Assembly: GCF_002157625.1 (NCBI RefSeq)
Contig: NZ_BDMM01000002.1
Span: 611,865 to 675,864, forward strand
DNA: 64,000 bases
Direction of reading: 5' to 3'
Source: Brevundimonas sp. SH203
GTDB taxonomy: Bacteria; Pseudomonadota; Alphaproteobacteria; Caulobacterales; Caulobacteraceae
The translations under genes were made by a program, and so were the position numbers. Below the pieces are notes generated by a model. It was not told the origin of the DNA and ran no database searches. It was given only the letters and a program-made list of their open reading frames with translations. Positions 55,045 to 64,000 of the stretch are shown here, piece after piece. The stretch's first letter is position 1; the number at the start of each line of letters is the position of its first letter.

Positions 55045-56637
55045 ATGATTCAGCTGTCGCGCTGGAAAGTCATCCTCGTCGTCGCCTCGGCGATCATCGG
55101 CTGCCTTCTCGCCTATCCCAACCTGTTGAGCCCGGCCCAGCGCGAGGCGCTGCCCGGCTGGTTGCCGAAGAACGCGCTGAACCTGGGGCTGGACCTGCAG
55201 GGCGGATCGTATCTGCTGCTGGAAGTCGACGTGCCGAAGATGCGCGAAAAGCGCGTCACCAACCTGATCGAGGACGTGCGGGTCACGCTGAACGCGGCGG
55301 GCATCGCCACCAACGGCTTCCAGCGTGAAGCCGGCGGCGTGGTCGCCACCCTGGCCAATCCGGCCCAGACCGATGCGGCCTTCAAGGCGCTGCAGCAGTT
55401 GGGCGGACAGGCGGGACCGGGCGGTCAGGTCGAGCGTGCGGCGACGCGCCTGGGCGACGGCCGCGTGCGCTTCGCCTATACCGACGCCGCGCTGAACGGC
55501 ATGGGCGCGACGGCCGTGGATCAGTCGATCGAGGTGGTGCGCCGCCGGATCGACAGCCTGGGCACGCGCGAACCCTCCATCACCCGTCAGGGCGCCGACC
55601 GGATCGTGGTCCAGGCGCCGGGCGAGAGCGATCCGTCCAAGCTGGAGGAGGTCATCGGCCAGACGGCGCAGCTGACCTTCCAGATGGTGGACGTCGAAAA
55701 CTCGGTGAACGACGCCCTGGCCGGCCGCGTGCCGCCGGATTCCGAACTGCTGCAAGGCGAGGACGGCACCCCCTATCTGGTCAAGAAGCGCGTCCTGGTG
55801 TCGGGCGAGAACCTGACCCGCGCGGGCGTCGGTTCGGATCAGAGCGGCCGCCCAGCCATCGACTTCCGCTTCGACGGCGCCGGCGCGCGCCGATTCGGCG
55901 AGGCGACGGCCGCCAACCTGCAAAAGCCCTTCGCCATCATCCTGGACGGCAAGGTCATCTCGGCCCCGACGATCCAGAGCGCGATCACCTCGGGTTCGGG
56001 CCAGATCACCGGCAACTTCTCGATCCAAGAAGCCTCGACCCTGGTGAATCTGCTGAACGGGGGCGCCCTGCCGGCGCCGCTGAACGTGGAGGAGCGCCGC
56101 ACCGTCACCGCCGAACTGGGCGCAGATGCGGTCGCCGCCGGCGCCCTGTCGACCGCCGTCGGTTTCGCCATCATCGTGATGTTCATGATCCTGGCCTACG
56201 GCCTGCTGTTCGGCGGCGTGTCCGTGGTCGGCCTGGTGCTGAACGGCGTGCTGATCGTGGCGGCCATGTCGCTGACGCAGGCGACGCTGACGCTGCCGGG
56301 CATCGCGGGTCTGATCCTGACCTTCGCCGTGGCCGTGGACGCCAATGTGCTGATCTACGAGCGGATGCGCGACGAGGCCCGGTCGGGCCGCAGCGTGATC
56401 GCCTCGATGGACGCCGGCTTCAACAAGGCCATGGGCACCATCATCGACGCCAACCTGACCACCCTGGTCGCCGCCGGCATCATGTTCGTGTTCGGGGAGG
56501 GGCCGGTGCGCGGCTTCGCCTGGACCCTGACCATCGGCGTCTTCACCTCGGTCTTCTCCTCGGTCCTGGTCGCCCAGGTCCTGCTCGGCTACTGGCTCAA
56601 GAAGGCCAAGCCCAAAAAACTGCCGATCGCGGAGTGA
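55045..56637 (+). CDS. secD: Protein translocase subunit SecD
   Basis: 530 residues. N-terminal helix, D1 start LGLDLQGGSYLLLEVD, periplasmic domains (IDSLGTREPSITRQGADRIVVQAPGE; FRFDGAGARRFGEATA), then five helices with AVAVDANVLIYERMRDEARSG. It uses the proton gradient to complete protein export. Overlaps secF by one base. Confidence 0.97.
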   Translation: MIQLSRWKVILVVASAIIGCLLAYPNLLSPAQREALPGWLPKNALNLGLDLQGGSYLLLEVDVPKMREKRVTNLIEDVRVTLNAAGIATNGFQREAGGVVATLANPAQTDAAFKALQQLGGQAGPGGQVERAATRLGDGRVRFAYTDAALNGMGATAVDQSIEVVRRRIDSLGTREPSITRQGADRIVVQAPGESDPSKLEEVIGQTAQLTFQMVDVENSVNDALAGRVPPDSELLQGEDGTPYLVKKRVLVSGENLTRAGVGSDQSGRPAIDFRFDGAGARRFGEATAANLQKPFAIILDGKVISAPTIQSAITSGSGQITGNFSIQEASTLVNLLNGGALPAPLNVEERRTVTAELGADAVAAGALSTAVGFAIIVMFMILAYGLLFGGVSVVGLVLNGVLIVAAMSLTQATLTLPGIAGLILTFAVAVDANVLIYERMRDEARSGRSVIASMDAGFNKAMGTIIDANLTTLVAAGIMFVFGEGPVRGFAWTLTIGVFTSVFSSVLVAQVLLGYWLKKAKPKKLPIAE

Positions 56638-57629
56638 TGGCGATGCGTGGATGGCCCCTTATCAAGCTGCTGCCGCAGAAGACGAATTTCCATTTCGTCA
56701 AATATTCGCGCGCGGCCGGCGTTGTCTCAATCCTCCTGTGCGTGGCCTCGATCGTGGCCTGTTTCGTGCCGGGCCTGAACATGGGCATCGACTTCCGGGG
56801 CGGCGCCTCGATGGAAGTGTCCAAGCCCGCCGGTCAGGAAATCCAGCTGGATCGCGTGCGCGAGGCCGTGAACGGCCTGAACCTGGGCGACGTGCAGGTG
56901 CAGGGCATCGCCCGGCGCGACACCAACGTCGATGACGGATCGACCGCCATCCTGCGCTTCCAGGTGCCGGAGGGCCGCGACCAGACCCAGGTGGTCCAGC
57001 AGGTCGAGGGCGCGATCAGCAAGGCCGTGGGCCAGGTCAACTATTCGGGCGTCAGCGTCGTCGGCTCCAAGGTGTCGGGCGAACTTTTCACCTCGGGCCT
57101 GTTGGCGCTGGGCGTCGCGATCGGCCTGATGTTCCTCTACATCTGGTTCCGGTTCGAACCGCAGTTCGGCTTCGGCGCCGTGGTCGGCCTGCTGCACGAC
57201 GTGATCCTGACGTTCGGGCTGATCGTGCTGTTCAAGCTGGAGTTCAGCCTGAACATGGTCGCCGCCGTCCTGACCGTGATCGGCTATTCGATGAACGACA
57301 CCGTCGTCGTATTCGACCGCCTTCGCGAGAACCTGCGGAAATACAAGACCATGCCTTTGCGCGACGTGATCGACCTGTCGCTGAACGAGACCCTGTCGCG
57401 GACCATCATCACCGGCGTCACCGCCGTCATGGTGCTGGCGGCCCTGGCCATCTTCGGCGGCGAGGCCCTGTTCGGCTTCTCGGTCGCCCTGATGTTCGGC
57501 ATCGTGATCGGCACCTATTCGTCGATCTATGTCGGCGCGCCGATCATCCTGCTGTGGGGCGTGCGGCGCGGGGGCGGGGCGTCGGACGACGCCAAGCCGA
57601 TCAAGCTGGGCATGGCCAGCCGACCGTGA
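56637..57629 (+). CDS. secF: Protein translocase subunit SecF
   Basis: 330 residues from the ATG at 56637 (TGATG junction with secD; a GTG one codon earlier is possible). Motifs are GIDFRGGASMEV, YIWFRFEPQFGFGAVVGLLHDVILTFG, TVIGYSMNDTVVVFDRLREN and LSRTIITGVTAVMVLAAL. It is the partner of SecD in the inner membrane. The LOV kinase gene starts 35 nt downstream. Confidence 0.97.
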   Translation: MAMRGWPLIKLLPQKTNFHFVKYSRAAGVVSILLCVASIVACFVPGLNMGIDFRGGASMEVSKPAGQEIQLDRVREAVNGLNLGDVQVQGIARRDTNVDDGSTAILRFQVPEGRDQTQVVQQVEGAISKAVGQVNYSGVSVVGSKVSGELFTSGLLALGVAIGLMFLYIWFRFEPQFGFGAVVGLLHDVILTFGLIVLFKLEFSLNMVAAVLTVIGYSMNDTVVVFDRLRENLRKYKTMPLRDVIDLSLNETLSRTIITGVTAVMVLAALAIFGGEALFGFSVALMFGIVIGTYSSIYVGAPIILLWGVRRGGGASDDAKPIKLGMASRP

Positions 57630-57663
57630 CGAACCCTGGCCCTCTGACCGCGTTGATCCGTTC

Positions 57664-59343
57664 ATGACCGACAAAGGCAAGGACACGATAGGCGAGAGCG
57701 AGGGCAAGCATCTCAGCCACTGGCGCCAAAGCACGATCAGCGAGCCGGGATTCGCCGACCAGAGCGACGTCTTCTTCGCCGCGATCCAGATGACGCGGAT
57801 GCCGATGATCATTTCGGACCCGCGTCAGCCCGACAATCCCATCGCCTTCGCCAACAACGCCTTCCTGGACCTGACGGGTTACGAGGAGGCGGAGGTCAAG
57901 GGGCGCAACTGCCGCTTCCTGCAGGGCGCGCAGACGGATCGCGAGACGGTGCGGGAACTGCGCGAGGCAGTCGCGGCCAAGCGCGCCATCGCGGTCGAGA
58001 TCCTGAACTATCGCCGGGACGGCAGCCCGTTCTGGAACGCGGTCTTCATGGGGCCGATCTTCGACGAGAAGGGCGAACTGCTCTATTTCTTCGCCAGCCA
58101 GCTGGACGTGACGCGCCGCCGCGAAAGCGAGCAGGTGTCGCGCCAGGCCCAGAAGATGGAGGCCATCGGCCAGCTGACCGCCGGTCTGGCGCACGACTTC
58201 AACAACCTGTTGCAGGTGGTGGGCGGCAGTCTGGAGCGGATTTCGGCCGCGCCCGACGATGTGGAACGGGTCAAGCGGTTCGTGACCGTGGCCTCGACCG
58301 CCGCCGACCGCGGGGCCAAGCTGACGCAACAGCTGCTGGCCTTCGCGCGCCGCAGCCGTCTGGAGCCCAAGGGCGTGGACATGACCGAACTGGTCAGCTC
58401 CATCTCCGACCTGCTGGACAGCGCCGTGGGGTCCAAGATCGACCTGTCGCTGCATCTGCGCCGGCGCCTGCCGCGCGTCATGGTGGACCCGGTTCATCTG
58501 GAGATGGCGCTGCTGAACGTGCTGGTGAACGCGCGCGACGCCTCTGGACACGGCGGGGCGGTGACGGTCAGCACCGAGACCCTGACGCTGAACGGCGACG
58601 CCGCCTCGCGCGACCTGACGCCCGGCGACTATGTGACGCTGACCGTTTCGGACGACGGCGAGGGGATGCCCCAGCACGTCCTGGCGCGCGCCACCGAACC
58701 CTTCTTCACCACCAAACCGACGGGGCAGGGCACGGGGCTGGGCCTGGCCATGGCCCACGGCTTCACCCAGCAGTCGGGCGGCCGGCTGGAGATCGAATCC
58801 CGGCCGGGCGACGGGACCAAGGTGCGGATGATCTTCCCCGTCGCGGCGGCGGCCGATGGTCAGGGCGACGCCCCGTTGTCGCGGTTCCGGCCCGATGCGG
58901 TGGACGACGATGCGCCGCCGAGAATCCTGGTGGTGGACGACAACGCCGAGATCGCCTCCCTGGCGCGCGATACGCTGGTCGAGACCGGCTACGAGGTCGC
59001 CGTGGCGCTGAGCGGGGAAGAGGGGCTGGAGCTGTTCGAGACGGCGCTGGCGGAAGACAATCCGTTCGATCTGGTGTTCACCGACGTCGTCATGCCCGGG
59101 GGCATGAACGGCCTGGTGTTCGCCGGACAGATCCGGGAGCGCAGCGAGACGGCCGCGATCCTGATGACCACGGGCTATAACGACCAGATGGCGCTGGACG
59201 GGCCGCAGGCGGAGGCGATGGACGTGCTGGGCAAGCCCTATCGTCGCAGCGAACTGATCGACCGCGTTCAGACGGCCCTGCGTCAGGGACCGCGCAAGGG
59301 GCCCGGCCGCCGCACGTCCGATTTCGGACCCGCGACGGCCTGA
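57664..59343 (+). CDS. Blue-light LOV-domain hybrid histidine kinase
   Basis: 559 residues, soluble. The LOV domain (about 35-150) has the flavin-adduct motif GRNCRFLQG with Cys83. A His-kinase core follows (HDFNN, His177; ATP site with [32 protein letters not shown]), then a receiver domain (about 418-545, Asp474 in FTDVVMPGG, Lys in LGKPYRR). The same start-to-kinase plan is found in LOV kinases such as Caulobacter LovK, but here a receiver is fused. It should form a cysteinyl-flavin adduct in blue light and change phosphate flow. No partner regulator gene is adjacent. Confidence 0.93.
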   Translation: MTDKGKDTIGESEGKHLSHWRQSTISEPGFADQSDVFFAAIQMTRMPMIISDPRQPDNPIAFANNAFLDLTGYEEAEVKGRNCRFLQGAQTDRETVRELREAVAAKRAIAVEILNYRRDGSPFWNAVFMGPIFDEKGELLYFFASQLDVTRRRESEQVSRQAQKMEAIGQLTAGLAHDFNNLLQVVGGSLERISAAPDDVERVKRFVTVASTAADRGAKLTQQLLAFARRSRLEPKGVDMTELVSSISDLLDSAVGSKIDLSLHLRRRLPRVMVDPVHLEMALLNVLVNARDASGHGGAVTVSTETLTLNGDAASRDLTPGDYVTLTVSDDGEGMPQHVLARATEPFFTTKPTGQGTGLGLAMAHGFTQQSGGRLEIESRPGDGTKVRMIFPVAAAADGQGDAPLSRFRPDAVDDDAPPRILVVDDNAEIASLARDTLVETGYEVAVALSGEEGLELFETALAEDNPFDLVFTDVVMPGGMNGLVFAGQIRERSETAAILMTTGYNDQMALDGPQAEAMDVLGKPYRRSELIDRVQTALRQGPRKGPGRRTSDFGPATA

Positions 59344-59352
59344 CGGCTTAAC

Positions 59353-60582
<1,230 letters not shown>

Positions 60583-60680
60583 TCATGCCGGGGAGGCGGG
60601 GTTGTTTACGCGCCGTCGCCGCGCGGGACAATGCGCTGACGCTCGCTAATGCCGACAACGGGTGATAAGCGGCGGCTCTG

Positions 60681-61394
60681 ATGCGCTGGATCGTCGATTT
60701 TCTGTCGAACATGGAGGCGCGCCGCTGGCGGGCGGTGCTGGCGACGGCCTTGCTGCTGGGCGCGATGGCGGCCCTGTTCGCGGTGGGCAAGAGCCAGCTG
60801 GGGCTGGAAGCCGAGGATCAGTTGGAAGCCTGGCTGGCCGGGTTCCGGCATGGGCCGTGGGGGCTGGTCGCCGCCATCGTGGTCTTCACCGTCTCGGCCT
60901 TCTTCGGCGCGCCGCAGTTCATCCTGATCGCCGCCTGCGTCGTGGCGTTCGGGCCGTGGTTCGGATTCCTCTACAGCTGGATCGCGACCGTGGTGTCGGC
61001 GGGCGTCACCTATTGGCTGGGGCGCGGGCCGACGGCGCGGCTGCTGGAGCGGCACGGCGGCAAGACGGTCGGGCGGCTGACGCGGTTCGTGGGCAAGAAC
61101 GCCTTCTACGCCAGCTTCATGATCCGCAACGTGCCGTCCGCGCCCTTCATCGTCGTGAACATGGCGTTCGGCGCGGCGCGGGCGTCGTTCCCGGGCTTTC
61201 TGGCTGGTTGCGCCCTGGGGGTTCTGCCCAAGACCGCCCTGGTGGCCTTCTTCGGCGGATCGTTCATGACGGCGGTCAGCGGCGACGGCGTCTGGACGTC
61301 GGCCATACTGGCGGGCGTGGCCCTGGCCTGGCTGGTGCTGATGCTGTTGGTGCGAGAAGTGGTCAAACGGCGCGAAGCCGCCAAGGGAGACTGA
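60681..61394 (+). CDS. VTT-domain (TVP38/TMEM64, DedA-like) membrane protein
   Basis: 237 residues. About five to six hydrophobic segments, with the VTT core VSAFFGAPQFILIAACVVAFGPWFGFLYSWIATVVSAGVTYWLGRG and IRNVPSAPFIVVNMAFGAA. Related proteins are lipid scramblases or transporters, some for undecaprenyl phosphate, but this member is uncharacterised. It lies upstream of mreB in the same direction but separated by about 290 nt, so is probably independent. Confidence 0.83.
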   Translation: MRWIVDFLSNMEARRWRAVLATALLLGAMAALFAVGKSQLGLEAEDQLEAWLAGFRHGPWGLVAAIVVFTVSAFFGAPQFILIAACVVAFGPWFGFLYSWIATVVSAGVTYWLGRGPTARLLERHGGKTVGRLTRFVGKNAFYASFMIRNVPSAPFIVVNMAFGAARASFPGFLAGCALGVLPKTALVAFFGGSFMTAVSGDGVWTSAILAGVALAWLVLMLLVREVVKRREAAKGD

Positions 61395-61650
61395 ACCGAT
61401 GGCCCGCCCGATGGTGCAGCGCGAGGGACCGTCCGCCGTCTGACGATCCGGGAGGCGCTGCGGCCCGGTAATCCCCACGCTGCGGCGCGCATGTGCGGTT
61501 CTGTAATGACGAGACTGTCATCGGGGCTTGTATTCCCGGTTTCATACAGGCAAACCCGCCGGCGGTAGGCGTGGCGAAGACGATCAGGAACTGTCCGGCG
61601 TGGGGATGTCGAGGCAGTTGGGGCGTCGCCAGGTCGACTGCGAACACTGA

Positions 61651-62727
<1,077 letters not shown>

Positions 62728-62838
62728 TCGCGCCGTCGACCTCTTGCGCGGCCGGGCGAAAGCTTGGCCGCGAATCCTTTGCCCGCCTGCACGATCACGG
62801 TTTCATTCCGGCCTTGATTTTGCGATAGGCAGGACGTG

Positions 62839-62858
62839 CGGCGGGAGGCGTCCCGCCG
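62839..62858 (+). promoter_or_regulatory. Hairpin between mreB and mreC
   Basis: A perfect 8-bp stem, cggcggga-ggcg-tcccgccg, lies in the 161-nt gap, followed by attccaatcctttt just ahead of mreC. It could attenuate transcription so that mreC is made at a lower level than mreB, or stabilise the mreB 3' end. Confidence 0.45.
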
Positions 62859-62888
62859 ATTCCAATCCTTTTGAGTGAAAGGTCGCCC

Positions 62889-64000
62889 GTGGCGTTTCGC
62901 GACGGACCTTTTGAGAACATCAAGGTGCCGCTGGCGTGGACCGCCGCGGTGGTCGCTGTCGTGGCCATCGTCGGGGCCGTGGTGTTGCTGCTGGGCGACC
63001 GGCCGACGGCCGAGGGCGGCTCCAGCATGGGCGCGGCGCGCGGCGGGTTCGAGACGGCGGCCGGGCCGGTGGGCGGCGTTCTGGCCGCGCCCGTGCGCTG
63101 GGCCGGCGGCGTGCGCGACTATATCGGCGGCTATTTCTTCGCCATCGGCGAGAACCGGCGGCTGAGGGCCGAAAACGCCGAACTGCGCGAATGGCGCGAT
63201 CAGGCGATCGTGCTGAAGAACATCAACAGCCGCTATGAGGCCATGCTGGGCCTGCGGGTCGAACCGGCGGTGCCGATGGCGACGGCGCGGGTGATTTCGG
63301 ACGCGCGCGGGCCGTTCAATCGCGCCAAACTGCTGGACGTCGGCTCGGCCCAAGGCGTGCGGATCGGCAATCCGGTCGTCAGCGAACACGGCCTGGTCGG
63401 GCGGATCACCGGCGTCACCCCGCGCGTCAGCCGTATGGTGTTGCTGAACGACGTGGCGTCGCGCACTCCGGTCATGATCGAGCGCACCGATGCGCGCGCC
63501 ATGCTGACCGGCGACGGCGGCGACAGCCCGCGCCTGGAGTTCATTCGCGGGGCGGGGGCGGTGCAGGCCGGCGACCGCATCCTGAGTTCCGGCGACGGCG
63601 GCGGTCTGCCGCGCGGCCTGCCGATCGGCGTGGCGGCCAAGGGCGTGGACGGCGCCTGGCGGGTCAAGCTGTTCAGCGACCACGGCGCCATCGACTATGT
63701 GAAGGTGCTGCTGTTCCAGAGCTTCGGCCAGCTGGTCAGCCCCGAGGCGTTGAACGCGCCGGCGCTGGCGGGCCTGACCACGGCGCCCGAGCCGAACGCG
63801 ACCGAACTGGGCGCCATTCGCGACGCCGCCGCGCGTCGTCAGGCGGCTCAGCAGGCTCAACAGGCCCAGGCCCAGCAACAGGCCCAGCAACAGGCCCAGC
63901 AACAGGCCGAGCGGGCGAGGGCGGCGACGCCTGCGGCCGCGCCGCCGGCCGCCGCCACGACCCGTCCGACGACCGCAGCGGCCCGTCCCGCCGCGCGCAC
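62889..64000 (+). CDS. mreC: Rod shape-determining protein MreC (partial, runs off the window)
   Basis: At least 370 residues from the GTG at 62889 (gaaagg 6 nt upstream; an in-frame TTG at 62871 is an alternative). One membrane helix (about 16-36), a coiled coil (ENRRLRAENAELREWRDQA) and the periplasmic MreC beta-barrels (MATARVISDARGPFNRAKLLDVG, GNPVVSEHGLVGRITGV, DRILSSGDGGGLPRGLPIGV, DYVKVLLFQ). A long Gln/Ala/Pro/Thr-rich tail follows from about residue 310 and continues past the edge. It links MreB to periplasmic wall enzymes. Confidence 0.95.
   Translation, partial: MAFRDGPFENIKVPLAWTAAVVAVVAIVGAVVLLLGDRPTAEGGSSMGAARGGFETAAGPVGGVLAAPVRWAGGVRDYIGGYFFAIGENRRLRAENAELREWRDQAIVLKNINSRYEAMLGLRVEPAVPMATARVISDARGPFNRAKLLDVGSAQGVRIGNPVVSEHGLVGRITGVTPRVSRMVLLNDVASRTPVMIERTDARAMLTGDGGDSPRLEFIRGAGAVQAGDRILSSGDGGGLPRGLPIGVAAKGVDGAWRVKLFSDHGAIDYVKVLLFQSFGQLVSPEALNAPALAGLTTAPEPNATELGAIRDAAARRQAAQQAQQAQAQQQAQQQAQQQAERARAATPAAAPPAAATTRPTTAAARPAAR
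63873..63908 (+). repeat. Three tandem 12-bp repeats in the mreC tail
   Basis: Three perfect copies of cagcaacaggcc encode QQQA units in the low-complexity tail of MreC, preceded by partial copies from 63858. Such repeats can change number by slippage, so tail length may vary between strains. Confidence 0.85.

Overview
The window is a chromosomal segment from a GC-rich alphaproteobacterium, most probably a Brevundimonas or close relative in the Caulobacterales. This rests on the high GC by eye, many GTG/TTG starts, dense ATGA-type overlaps, a bactofilin, a LOV-type histidine kinase, two TonB-dependent receptors and an alphaproteobacterial-style suf operon. It is inference: no rRNA is present to fix the genus. 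No tRNA, rRNA, CRISPR array, prophage or classical insertion sequence was seen. The notable dispersed elements are short palindromic repeats, nearly always in head-to-head pairs.

Layout. 0-6 kb: an outer-membrane scavenging locus (the end of one TonB-dependent receptor, a secreted alpha/beta hydrolase, a complete TonB-dependent receptor, a Tat-exported PhoD-type phosphatase). 6-15 kb: an MHS-type transporter diverging from a seven-gene respiratory operon, cyoABCD-surf1-regB-regA, which joins a terminal quinol oxidase, a heme-insertion factor and a redox-sensing two-component system with a quinone-binding motif. 14.5-24 kb: HIT hydrolase, holin-like membrane protein, CobS, Ohr, penicillin-binding protein 1A, prfB with its autoregulatory +1 frameshift, bactofilin, a thiol peroxidase and tyrS. 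24-30 kb: ahpC-ahpF, a NamZ/DOMON pair and a DMT permease. Two fragments of one outer-membrane transporter-like gene lie 5.4 kb apart in opposite orientation, as if an inversion had split it.

31-39 kb: the iron-sulfur assembly operon iscR-iscS-sufB-[GIY-YIG]-sufC-sufD-sufS-sufT-sufA. A GIY-YIG nuclease gene bounded by inverted palindromic repeats sits between sufB and sufC. The same paired repeats occur without a gene at several other intergenic sites, so the cassette may be the autonomous form of a small mobile repeat. 39-50 kb: TfoX, an acyltransferase, a diguanylate cyclase, an RhlE-type helicase, a Lys/Ala/Pro-rich protein, prmA, aminopeptidase P, lrgAB and a cyclic-nucleotide/patatin protein, then about 0.8 kb of non-coding, palindrome-rich DNA. 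50-64 kb: serS (with an unusual in-frame insertion), surE-pcm-nlpD-like, yajC-secD-secF, a LOV histidine kinase fused to a receiver, an aspartate-type aminotransferase, a VTT-domain membrane protein and mreB-mreC (mreC runs off the end).

Most genes are conserved housekeeping functions. The candidates for something new are the repeat-bounded GIY-YIG cassette with its gene-less relatives, the split transporter pseudogene, the composition-shifted insertion in SerRS and the composition-shifted first two thirds of sufD.
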